From assembly GCA_030512335.1 (NCBI GenBank), contig JAULSU010000001.1, forward strand, positions 5,518,001 to 5,582,000: DNA of 64,000 bases, written 5' to 3'. Under the pieces are notes generated by a model that saw only the letters and a list, made by a program, of their open reading frames with translations, was not told the origin of the DNA and searched no databases. This document shows, in pieces, positions 1 through 10,662 of the stretch. The position numbers were made by a program, and so were the translations under genes. Within the stretch, counting starts at the first letter, position 1. Every line of letters starts with the position of its first letter. The stretch comes from Immersiella caudata. Lineage: Eukaryota; Ascomycota; Sordariomycetes; Sordariales; Lasiosphaeriaceae.

Positions 1-1463
1 GGAGAACCAACGAATCTTGGAGGTATGGGTTCGCAGAGTTTGCAACCGTCGAGGACGCCATGGGCGCGGCCGCAAAGTTTCGCGCTTCGAGCCGGTTCAC
101 CATCGCCTCGAAGCCAGTCTTCGTTGCTTTCATCCATACCGGTGTTTTTGTCCCTGTATTCGATACTGAATCTGGTGCCAACCCGAAATTCTCGTTCACC
201 CCTATATACAATCCCGCGCTTCGACTGAAGTACTGGGATGAACGCGCTTACCCAAGCCTTCATGTTGTGTCGACAGACCCTGCATCGGCTGCCCCAAGCC
301 CCGAGAAGCCGGGCGCTACCGACGAGGTCAGCAAGGCAGCGTCCAAGGGCGCCACAGGGCCAAAGAGGCCCAAGAAGGACAAGGAGCCTGTGACAGGCCC
401 GAAAGCGATAGCTATGATGCCCCAGATGCAAATGTGGGCGAAAAAGTCGGCGGAGCTGCATGGCGTCAAGAAAGGAGCGGATGCCGACAGGCAACCTGCA
501 GGGGATAGCGTAGAGTCGCCGGGCCCGGCTGTTGTCCAGCGCGAGGAGGTTGAGGAGCTACAGCCAGATGGGCCGCTCAACCCTTACTGGACCGACGACT
601 ACGTTTCCTATGCCGATTGGGATCGCGTAGCGTGCCTCGTTTGCGACTGGGAGGTCCCAGCGCAACAGGTAATGGATGATCGCGGATATTCCCAATATCG
701 ACGCGAAGACATCCTCGTTGACCATGAGGTCAGGGTTCACGACCACTACAAAGACGCCGAGACCAAGGAGAAAGCGGCGGCGAGGCTTGCAGAGCTGAAA
801 AGGGAGCCGCGGACCATCACCCGCCGGGCCCCAAGGCTGAGGTCTACGATACCACCTGTCTACGTCTCGTACGCCGATTTTGATGCACTCCGATGCCACC
901 TCTGCAAGCGGAACTTCAAACATGTACAGACGATCTGGCGGCACGAGCAGGAGAGCGAGCTCCACAAGCGCATGCTCGCGGACCCGAAAAATAAGGAGCG
1001 CGCAGCAGCAGAGCTCAAGGAAAAGGGCAAGACGCCCCGTACCATGGTTCCCGACAGCAAGACCACACAACAGCAGAACCAGTACCGTGACCGAGCCAGG
1101 GAGCGGCGACAGGCGTTCAACCAGCCGAAGCAACCCTCGAAGGCTGGCGCATCGGGTGAGAAGCGCAAGGAGCCCGTTGCCGCTGAGGCTGAGGAGACGC
1201 CCGCCAAGAAGTCCAAGGGCGCCGGCATGCTCGCCAAGATGGGCTGGACGGCGGGTGTGGGACTCGGAGCCGAGGGTACGGGCCGGACGGAAGCCATCGC
1301 CACCGAAGCGTATGCACCAGGTGTTGGTCTCGGCGCGGAAGGCGGTAAGCTTGGAGACGCCACCGAGGAAGCGGCGCGCAGGACGCGAAACAACCCGTCT
1401 GACTTTGTCGAGAAGACGCGAGATCGGGCACGCGAGAGATACGAAAGGCTGGAGAAGCCCTGA
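1..1463 (+). CDS. RNA-binding protein with RRM, C2H2 fingers and G-patch (RBM5/10-like), 5' truncated
   Basis: The open frame is already running at base 3 and stops at TGA 1461-1463, so the 5' part lies outside the window. The first visible residues (RYGFAEFATVEDAM) are the RNP1 half of an RRM. Two zinc-finger-like segments follow: CLVC with downstream His near 628-745, and CHLC with paired His near 893-965. Charged, Lys-rich stretches lead to a G-patch at about 1222-1360 (GMLAKMGW, then GVGLGAEGGKLGD). This RRM, finger and G-patch order is that of RBM5/RBM10-type splicing factors. A nuclear role in pre-mRNA splicing is therefore expected from the family; it is not shown here. The tail after the G-patch is rich in Arg and Glu. 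No intron is needed in the visible part. An internal ATG at 60 is not the real start, because homologous RRM sequence precedes it. Confidence 0.85.
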   Translation, partial: RTNESWRYGFAEFATVEDAMGAAAKFRASSRFTIASKPVFVAFIHTGVFVPVFDTESGANPKFSFTPIYNPALRLKYWDERAYPSLHVVSTDPASAAPSPEKPGATDEVSKAASKGATGPKRPKKDKEPVTGPKAIAMMPQMQMWAKKSAELHGVKKGADADRQPAGDSVESPGPAVVQREEVEELQPDGPLNPYWTDDYVSYADWDRVACLVCDWEVPAQQVMDDRGYSQYRREDILVDHEVRVHDHYKDAETKEKAAARLAELKREPRTITRRAPRLRSTIPPVYVSYADFDALRCHLCKRNFKHVQTIWRHEQESELHKRMLADPKNKERAAAELKEKGKTPRTMVPDSKTTQQQNQYRDRARERRQAFNQPKQPSKAGASGEKRKEPVAAEAEETPAKKSKGAGMLAKMGWTAGVGLGAEGTGRTEAIATEAYAPGVGLGAEGGKLGDATEEAARRTRNNPSDFVEKTRDRARERYERLEKP

Positions 1464-3985
1464 TGTGTTTGCTTACATGTTTTGTGTCCTGTGGTGTGTG
1501 GTGGTAAGTGGCGGGCGGCATGTCGGAGCGTGTGTGCGTGCGGTAGACGGAAAGGCAATATACCCCCTCTTGATTTGACTGGTACGGGGACTGACAATGC
1601 TTGGTTCCCGCATGTTCACTGCATCCGTTTTCTGTAACTTGTGTGTTACCCTCCTGCGTGACTGTGCTAACCTGGGCAGCGATGCTCCCCGGGTCCCCTC
1701 GTTCGTCACCTTATCGCGCAACATTGCGAGATGGATGGTAGACAGCTAGTCTTGATCACTGGGGATTGACTACAGCAGAAACCCTTCTCAAACGAAGGGA
1801 AGAACAGATAAAAAACAACAACAAGCGAGTTTGCATCACATCACGGGGATCTTCCCCGTGCCTTTGTACCCGGTACACACGCACTGTACTCGCTCTCGCC
1901 TCTCACTGGCGGTGTCTTGGGCTTGTGGCTGGTGAGAGGGCTTGCAAAGCTTGCCTTGTTTTTATTTTTTATTTTTTTCGCTGCGTCTTGCCGAGGGTAA
2001 GCCGCAGGCAAGCATCTGTTCCAAACGGAAGGGGGAAGATGAGCTGCGCCTTTGCCGAGCGAATTATTTTAGGGGGGTGTGAAAGGGAGTCCAATTCGTA
2101 CTGTGAGGTCTGGGCGAGTGAGATGTGAGGCGGGCGAAGGGGATCCCTTTTTCGGGAGCAGGCGCCCGGGGTGAATCTCTGTTTTGGGTAATAGAGGGAG
2201 TGAGGGAGAGGTAGAGAGGAAATCTGGATTGGGCAGTGGGATGTTTTGCAAGGTGAGGCAAGGGATGAGTCTGGATTGTCTGTGTGCTTCGGTGCCACGG
2301 ATACTTCGTACACATCACATGACAAACGCTTCCTTGCACTCAAATACTTCCAAGTTCTCGATCGTCAATCCCCAATTCCAAATCCCTTGGAGCATGAGAC
2401 ACCACACCGCTTGGTCCACTCGCTATCCTCGCCGGGGTCGGCACTAAAGAAGTGGCAAAACGGCGGGTGGGAATTGGATGGGTGAACCCTGTTGGGAGAT
2501 TGGCTTCGGGGATGACATCCAGCCCCGCCCTAGTCCACTTCAGGTGGGCAGTGTTTGCTTTCTGAGAACTGACGATACGGTGGAAGGGAATGAATCTCGA
2601 CGCGTCCAACTTTTGTTTTTATTCTGAGGCCATTGCAAGCGCGGGGTGTTATTAAGATTTCCTAGCATCACGAGAACCTCCACGGCAAGCTAAGCATAAA
2701 TCCAGCCGTCTCGGGCCCTCGAAACTGAATAAGTATTCCATGAGAAGCATGCGCCGGTGGTGTACGGCAGTTAGCGGAGGTCTAAGTGAGCCTTTCAAAT
2801 CCAATGACAAGTGCTCGATTTGCTCCAACCCACAACGATCCAGACCTGCGCGGTTCTCCTGTCTTCCCATCTCCTAGGCTCACACTCAGACACCAGATAC
2901 ACGACCAGGTCTCATCCCAACCGAACTTACAAAAATGCTAGCCATCCATGGATGATAGCGATTCCCCTATTCGGTTCCCACTCTCTTTTCTCCACCGTCC
3001 ACTGTCCACTGCACCGCACCTAGCATGCATCGCTGCCCCGGCCCCCACGCTCTCGCTGCATCAAACGGGAAAGGTCTCTGGCCTATCGTCTACCCCGCTA
3101 GGTATACTGCGGACTAGACACTGTGGTAGGCCCGCGGGAGGCCCTGTCTTCTGGCCTCGTGGTTTTATTCTCGTCTAGATGGCACACCCCCCCGTTTCGG
3201 CAGTGCGCTTTGTCTCCCGGCAAGGCATTTAACATCCCGCTGAGCCCTCTCGGTTCTCGGTCCCTGCGGCCGCGCCCGCCGTGCGTCTGAGGTTGTCTCG
3301 TTGATCGGCCATCGCTACCGACAGGACGGACGGACAGAAACCACACGGTACAGATTACGTGCGAATCCGACGATACCGGCGGTTGGCAGTGGCAGCTGCA
3401 GCGCCTGTGTGTGGCTCTCGACTTGCTCGTACGGGAACAAGACGAACATCCCCCCATCCACCGTGTTCCGATCGCATCTATCAGCCCCCGCGCGCATCAC
3501 CCGCCACAGCAGCGCGTTCTCTGTTGCGTTGCGGCTCCATCTCGCTATTACTGCTGCTGCTGCTACTCTCTTCGCGAGACCCTTGTCGAGTGCTGGGTGC
3601 TGGACCAAGGCCGAATAGGTTGAACCACAACCCAAACCACCGCCTCCCACAGACTCAGTCCTTCTTCTCACCCCACCACGTTACAACAGCGTCCGACGGT
3701 GGTAACCTCGGCCTGTGGGACGCCGCTCGACATCCTGCAGTTCAGTCGCGCCGCTTCTTTGTAAGTCTGCCGTATCCGGCGACAAAGAAAACCGCCCGCA
3801 CATCACACTTACCTTGTGCAACCCTCGGAACCCTGCCTTGCCTCAAGACCAGCAGAGCAGAGGAGCGCAGCGCAACACGCACAAGCGCACACAAGGGGGA
3901 GGGGCGGTGGCCCCGAGTGCGGCCAATCCCCATTCGCCTCGCATTCCGCAGTCCCCCTCCTACTTGAAGGTCCCCTCGCGCGCCC
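1464..3985. other. Intergenic, no supportable gene
   Basis: This stretch holds the 3' flank of the RRM/G-patch gene and the upstream region of the LaeA-like gene. Open frames are short, overlap each other on both strands and show no recognisable motif. A pyrimidine-rich, CTG/CTC-rich stretch at about 3540-3580 and the region up to 3985 are compatible with a 5' leader. I see no RNA gene. Confidence 0.6.
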
Positions 3986-5887
3986 ATGCTGCCCTCCCAC
4001 GACGACATGGACCGCCGCCTGGTGCCGCAGCAGCAGGACCAGCAGCAAAATTATGACCCGGCCATCTCCGTAGGAGAATCAGAGACACTGCAACCGCCAC
4101 CGCAACCACCACCACTGCAACCTCCTACCGCAACCACCACCGCCGACAGTAACAGCCTCAAAAGCCACGCCCACAAACCGACTAAGAGGCGACGCGGCCT
4201 CTCCACTGACGAGGCCGTCTCCTTCCCCCAGATCGGGACCCTCCCCTCGTTGCTGCCAGGCAACAACTCACCAAAACGGGATCTATCTCCCCTCGCACCC
4301 ACTCACGAGACCGACAATATGATACGCACATCCATCCGCCCGCTCGCTGGTGGCCCCACCCTCCTCCGTCCCTCTGCCACAACCTCACTCTCGCCATCGC
4401 CCACGCTCTCTACTATGTCGGTTAGCTTCTCCTCCGTCCACTCGGTCGATCTGCGAGGGAGTCTCTCCCCACCATATGTTTTTTCCGGCGCTTCAGGTAC
4501 CAGGGAAAGCACACCCGGTTCGGCGATGCATGCGGCAGAGAGCGATGAGGATGTCGAGGAGCGGGAGAGGCGAGAGGAAGCGCGGGCAGCGGTTGAGCAG
4601 GCCGGGGAAGGCGGGAGCATTGTGGTGGACGGGGATGAGTTCACCGATGCGGGATACGAATCGGATAGGCACACATCGGCGTCGACATCGCTGGCGGAGA
4701 GTATGCGAAATTACGTCTATGAGAACGGGCGGCGGTATCATAGATTCAGAGAGGGGCGGTATAATTTCCCGAACGATGACGTCGAGTATGCCTCCTTTTC
4801 CTCTTCTGTCCAGTCCGAGTTCCTGGCATTTGCTGACGCCCGAGTAGGCAACAGAGGGAGGATATGAAACATGCGATGGTGAAGATGCTGTGCGGGGATA
4901 GGTTGCACTTCGCACCTATCGGGAATCACCCACAAGAGATACTAGATATTGGTACCGGGACGGGAATTTGGGCGATAGAGAGTGCGTATCCCAAAGTTCT
5001 CCGAGGGGCAGAGAGTTGACAGTATGGTTCAGTGGGTGACTTGTTCGAGAGCGCGACGGTCCTCGGCGTCGATCTCAGTCCCATCCAGCCGGAGTGGGTG
5101 CCTCCGAATGTCAGATTCATGGTGGATGACGTGGAGTACGTGCTACCTCTCCGAAAGCTGTTGAAACTCATGCTGACTTGACTGTTTCAGGAGCCCGTGA
5201 GTGACCGAGCTATCTCGGAACGGGTCAGGGATTTATTGCTGAACTCGTGAACAGGTGGTTGCACCCGAGGAATCATTTCGACTACATCCACTCTCGCCAT
5301 ACTGTAATGGCCATCAAGGACTGGCCACGGCTGATGAGGAGATCTCTAGAGTCAGTTGGGATGAGCTGTTCATTGAAGGGCTCGGTTAGCTGACAAAGAT
5401 ACGTAGGCATCTCAAACCAGGCGGCTGGTTCGAACTTCACGAGGTATACCACACCCCGATGGCGGAACTCAGAGACATGCCACCAAACCACCCCGTCGCG
5501 CAATACTGGTCCCTCATCGACCAAGGGCTTACCAACCTTGGCGTGCAGCTCCATGCCGTGACTGGGATGAAGACAATGATGCAGGAATGTGGCTTTATCA
5601 ATGTCCAGGAGAAAGTGCTGCGCATTCCAATCGGACAGTGGCCGAAGAATAAGATTCTGAAAATGGTTGGGATGCTGTGGCAAACAATCCTGTTGGATGG
5701 GATCCAAGCCATTGCGCTGGGGCCGCTGACGCGTGGCTGCGGTTGGTCGCGCGAGCAGGTCGAGCTATTCCTGATCCAGGTGCGGAGGGCGTATATGGTG
5801 AACCCCAAAGAGAGCAAGGACGGTGAATGTCTTCTGCACATGCCACTCCATATCATCTATGGTCAGAAGCCGTTGACGAGCTGCTAA
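3986..5887 (+). CDS. LaeA-like (TAM/UMTA-type) SAM-dependent methyltransferase, six exons
   Basis: Exons assigned by hand are 3986-4785, 4848-4981, 5033-5135, 5191-5196, 5255-5350 and 5407-5887, giving 539 aa. The first about 245 residues are low-complexity (Pro, Ser, Thr, Gln, then acidic). The methyltransferase begins at SMRNYVYENGRRYH, the tyrosine-rich entry typical of LaeA-like proteins. Motif I is ILDIGTGTGIW, the acidic loop is GVDLSPIQPEW, then a DDVE segment, HFDYIHSRH and HLKPGGWFELHE. The protein ends in HIIYGQKP, as in the family. Exon 4 is only 6 nt; skipping it keeps the frame but removes two residues between DDVE and WLHP where relatives have two. LaeA itself is a nuclear regulator of secondary metabolism. 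Many paralogues sit inside clusters with unknown substrates, and this looks like such a paralogue rather than LaeA. A downstream ATG at 4010 is an alternative start. Confidence 0.85.
5191..5196 (+). other. Predicted 6-nt microexon of the LaeA-like gene
   Basis: The six bases GAGCCC lie between an acceptor (TTTCAG, ending 5190) and a strong donor (GTGAGT, starting 5197). The upstream donor is GTACGT at 5136 and the downstream acceptor is ACAG ending 5254. Inclusion gives DDVE-SP-WLHP, the family spacing; skipping gives DDVE-WLHP. Both keep the frame. Confidence 0.65.
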
Positions 5888-8531
5888 GGAGGACGGGCAG
5901 GATGTTGTTGTTTCTGTATTGCTATGATACCACCATTGTTGCGTCCATTGTTGGGAAACTGGATCAAGGGATGTCGTCGTTGCGGCTCAATCAAAATCAG
6001 TGGGCCGAAGGATTCAGAAGCGTCATCCTACATCGCTTCAGCCGTGCGTCGTGTCCGGGTATTTTACCCGAGTATGGTGATTGTCGTCCCGGGACTTCTC
6101 AACATCGACCTCCCAGTCGTCCCCCATCGTGGTGTTTTCCTGGGCGGTCTTTCGATGATGCCACAACGACCCAGGGGAATGCAGTGCTTGTCTAGGGTTA
6201 GGGACACAGTGCAGACACCTGCAGTGATGGCGTGCATTTGGATGTCCAGGCAGGACCCAAGGTTTGCGCGAGAAGGGTCTGGAACGCCTGGTTGGCCGAC
6301 GGCGGGGCTTTGGTGATGCGGGAAGGTGACCACGGCTGTCAAAGCTGTCAACCGTAAGCCACAGGCGGTGGGGAGCCGGTCGGGAGCCGGTCGTTGGCGT
6401 CCGGCGCCAGAGCTGATCAATCGCAGCGGGGCCGCCCTGAGCGGTGCATCTAACCCTGGCGGCTGGCTGGTGCAGAATGTCGCATCGCAGTGGAATGGCA
6501 GAAGTGCAACAAAAACACTTTGGGTTCCCCGTTACACGACCGACACGGGGCGTCCGTCAGCTGGATCCAATCGTCGACGCTACCGAGGAGAGACGCCGAC
6601 CAAGAGAGAGGGGAGAAAGGGCGACTCCGAGAGGGCAGGCCAAGTCTGCGAGTGTTGGGGCGTCGAGACATTGCTCAGGTGATGAAGACCGAACCCGACT
6701 CCGGATGAGTTCAGATCAATTCTGTTCAACCTCAGATCTGAATGCTTGTGGAAGGTGCACGCACCCCAGCTGGCTATGGATTACCCCGTTTTGGACACCG
6801 GTTCGCTGACAAACTGGCGGAGCGGGGATCCCCCTCTCAGGAACAGGAACGGAAGGGGCAACGGCGCCTCGGTCAGCGCCCCCCACTCCACTCTCCAACG
6901 CGCGCCGCCTTCCCGCATCCCGCTCACGCTTATTTTTTTCCCGCCTCCAGTCAGGCCTGGTCCTTGATGTCTTGCCCCATTCTGGCGTCCGCATTCCCCT
7001 GTGCCGCAGCCACAGCCGGGTCATTGGGCCAGCCGTCTGGATCGGAACACGGCTTTGGCTTGGCTCGGGTCGGTACGCGCTGAGGAGCCCCTCCATCGGA
7101 AAACTGGGGCCTTGCTGTCTTTGAGCTGCCTGGACAGCTCCTCTTCCTTATCAATCTTGTCCACTCACCACAGCCTGGCGGGCGGGTGCCCACGCACCAG
7201 CAGACTTGGCCATCCAGCCAGCAAAACACGGCGCCGGGGGCGGGGTCAACAAGCAAACCGTCCGCCGTGATGCTATGGTTGTCTCGTTTGGGCGCCGGAG
7301 TGCGAGCCCGGCTATCACCTGGCGGCGCTAGCTCCGCATGAGCACGTCTGGCCCCGGCGTGATGGTGCATTTGCAGACTGCATGGAACCAGTGACGGGGT
7401 CGTTGGAATCTTGGACAGTGCCGCTAAAACACAAACTGGGATCTCGGCTCTAGCCAGATAAGCTACAAGCTGATTCCCAGACCAGGCGACCAGGAGCCGA
7501 GGACCATGGTCCTTGCCCCGAGCTGCGATGCCGTGCAGTGTCTCTGGCTGCCCATTTCCTACTAAAGTCGGAGGGCAGCCCCCTTTCCCGTCCGATACAC
7601 ATCTTTATATATCGCATATTGCGCCCACCCAGTCAGTGTCTCGGTTGACGTCGCCGGGAACTTACATACAGACCATCAGGAAAAAAGCACCGCTAGGGCC
7701 CCTGCCCTCGTCTCGCCTCCCACCGAAGCAAGTGTCCACGTCCCCCCCCCTCCCCGCCATCCACACACCCCTGCAGAAGACCCGAAAGGACCTGCCTGAT
7801 TGCTCCTGGACAACCCAGCGCTGCGGTTTGACAGACAACACACTCTCGTTCGATTCGCCGAGAAGCAGGACCAGCTCGCCGTGTGCAACCACCAGCGTTA
7901 CCAACGACCCGGACCCGGGTGAAGCGTGTTGAACCTCAGATCGCCGCTTTTGGTTCTTTGGCCAACTTATACGTTGTCGTCAGCAACCCACCGAACCGCC
8001 GTCGCGGGAACGGGAACGGGACTTGACCAAGGTCGTCCCCACTCGGCCGGAACCATTATCTCGGTGTGTTTGTCTTATTTGTGGGAGAAAAGGTGAGCGC
8101 ATTGCACCTGTTTCAACTATATCTCCCCCCATGTTTTGCTCTCAAACATGAGGGTCCCTGTCTCAGCACCTGCTGCTTGAAGAAAGTTGATGCTGTCCTC
8201 ACCACGAACCATGCTCGGCCGCGACTCACCCGCTCGGCGCCGGCTCCGGTCACCAGTTGCTACCCCCATCACCGCCATTGCATTCACCTCCGCTCCGCTG
8301 TTTGCTGACCAGTCACCCCGTACGCGTAGCTCACGATTTGGACTCAAGGCGTCACTCCGGCCTTGCTTCTGTCACAGCGCATCCTGCCCCAGCCTTCACC
8401 TGAGGAGCATTTGCAGCTTCACCCGTCAGGATACTTATACTTCTACTTCTCCTCCTGCATCCCCTCCTACTTCTCCTTCCACTTCTCCCACGCTAGTTGA
8501 TCAGAACCATCAGTCCATCAAAATCGGCAAA
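5888..8531. other. Intergenic, no supportable gene
   Basis: This 2.6-kb stretch lies between the LaeA-like and O-methyltransferase genes. Open frames on both strands are short, mutually overlapping and without domain-like sequence. The last 150 bases before 8532 are rich in C and T (repeated CTTCT and CCTCCT), as in the leader of a fungal transcript. Confidence 0.6.
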
Positions 8532-10255
8532 ATGGCCAAACTTAAGCTTACCTCTTGGCTGAGCTCAAGCCAGCCCGCACCCACGGACGCAGAAAAGAAG
8601 AAGGACAAGCGCCGGTCCTACGTGCCATCCGCCTTTGCCCGCAAGTCTGTGGATGCCAACGGAGTAAATGACAAGACGTCGTCCGTTGAGTCGGTCCCCG
8701 CTGAGCCCCCTTCGCGCATGATTGCGCTTGCGCAGCAGATCACGAGGGACACGGAAAAGCTCGACTCCTACTTGAAAGCAAACAACCTTCCGGCTTTGAG
8801 CTACAATGTCGATGTTCCTGCTGATTTCCCCAAGCTACCCGAGGACATCGCGAGGAGCAGGCGGGATATCATCCAAGCTTCAAAGGAGCTGGGACAGCTC
8901 GCGCATGGTCCTCGGGAGGCCCTGAGATGGGCAGTCTGGGAGTTTCTGGATGTCTTGGCCCTTCAAATCATCAATCATTTCGGAATTGGTAAGTCAATTC
9001 ACAGGCAAGACGCAAGCGAAAAGGGGGCTAACACTCATCACAGCGAAGCTTTTTCCTATTGGCGAGACGATTACCCTCAAGGAGTTGGCAAGCAAGACGA
9101 CCTTAGACCCCGTCAATCTTGCCCGTGCCATCCGGCTTGTCATTACCAAGGGTATCTTCCGCGAGCCAAGCGACGGCGTCATTACACACACAGCCGGTTC
9201 CCGGATTCTGGCCGAGGATGGCGATATGCAAGCGTGGATTGGCTTCAACGCAGAAGACATCTTCCCCGCATCTGCTCACGTCCTCGATTCAGTCAAGACC
9301 TACCCGGAGGCTACGCAGATAGTGCAATCCGGCTTCTGCTTCGCCTTCAATACGGTGAACAAAGAGCCCATGTTCGTCACGTTTGGCAAGAACGCGGACC
9401 GAGCCCGCCGCATGGGCAAGGCCATGGTCAGCCTGACGGGTGGTGAAGGCTATGAGATGTCATATCTTATCGATGTGGAGGGTGGCGGATATGATTTCAG
9501 CGAAATAGATGCTGTTGGCGGTACGCTGGTTGACGTGGGCGGGTCCCATGGCTTCGTCTCCGTCGAACTGGCCAAGAAGTACAAGAACATGAAGTTCGTT
9601 GTGCAGGACACGACCAAGACTATTGCGAGTGCACCAAGCCCTGTCTCCGAGGACGCTCAGGTGGCGGACCGTATCAGCTTGCAGGGACACGACTTCTTCC
9701 AGGAGCAGGTGGTGAAAGATGCGGATGGTGAGTTTTATCATCGCCCGTTTTGGTACCTTTGAGAGCGCTAACCGACCCCTTTCAGTCTACTTCTTCCGTT
9801 GGATTATCCACAACTACTCAACACCCTTTGCAGTGAAGATTTTGAAGAACCTCATCCCCGCGCTCAAGCCTGGAGCTCGTATCGTTATCAACGACCACTG
9901 TCTGCGCGACGCCGGGCAGGAGGACCCTTGGGACGAGACGGTCATGCGTCGTATGGACATGGTTATGTGGACGTTGCTGAATGCACAAGAGCGAACCGAG
10001 GCCGAGTTCAGAGAACTCTTCAAAGCTGCGAGCGATGGGTTTGTGTTCAAGGTATGTAACCTCCATTGTTGTTCGTGTAATATATGTTGAGAAAGTTTCT
10101 AGGGTGTCACAAGACCGAAGAACTGCCGCATGAGCATCATCGAGGCGGTTTGGCAACCCAAGGAGGAGTCCAAGGAAGAACTCAAGGAGGAATCCATTGA
10201 GGAGACCAAAGCCGAACCTGAGGATAAGCCAAAGGAGGAAGCTAAGGAGGAGTAA
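8532..10255 (+). CDS. SAM-dependent O-methyltransferase of the fungal polyketide type
   Basis: Exons 8532-8988, 9044-9727, 9786-10051 and 10103-10255 join to 519 aa. An N-terminal helical dimerisation region (EALRWAVWEFLDVLALQII) and a winged-helix-like part (ELASKTTLDPVNLARAIR) precede the SAM site LVDVGGSHGFVSVELAKKY. The helix FFRWIIHNYS carries the His expected to be the catalytic base, followed by LIPALKPGARIVINDHCL. This is the COMT-like family to which sterigmatocystin and aflatoxin O-methyltransferases belong. Methylation of a hydroxyl on the cluster polyketide is the natural inference. The ATG at 8532 has a good context (GCAAAATGG) and follows a pyrimidine-rich leader. Unusually, the protein ends in a tail of about 35 residues made almost only of Lys and Glu. 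It converges tail to tail with the PKS, 407 bp away. Confidence 0.88.
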
Positions 10256-10662
10256 CGAAACATCAATAGGTTTGGCTAGAGCGATGGTGGTTAGTTAACT
10301 GCTAATGTTGGTTGGAAAAGTATGAGAGGAAGGCCATCTTATTATTAATTTTTCCTTGAGGGAACCGGGTAAAACAGACAGAGGATCGCTGAGTTGAGGT
10401 GCGAAGCATATATCGGTGATTGGGGAGGTAGCTCTGACTTTCTCGGTGTGTTCTGTTTGGCTGCTATCTTCTGTCATCTCACGTCCAGACGATCTGATAC
10501 CCAATTAGCTTGGGCGGACACCTGCTATAAATAGCCGTTACGTTTGCAAGGGGTCGGGTCTGGGTTTTCTAGTAATCCAAATCGTTGTCTTGCTTTCAAG
10601 ATTGCCGCAAACTGAATACGACAGGAGTTTTAATCACCAAAATACAGTTTGTCGCAGACCAA
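10256..10662. other. Convergent intergenic region between O-methyltransferase and PKS
   Basis: Both flanking genes end here, so it should hold two 3' untranslated regions. A clean TATAAATAG occurs at 10526-10534 on the + strand, reading toward the PKS 3' end. That could drive an antisense transcript or be chance. No coding sequence is seen. Confidence 0.5.

Noticed and set aside
8187..8531. Upstream extension of the O-methyltransferase frame.
   Set aside because: It reads through C/T-rich leader sequence into the normal N-terminus; the ATG at 8532 has a better context and fits the family length.
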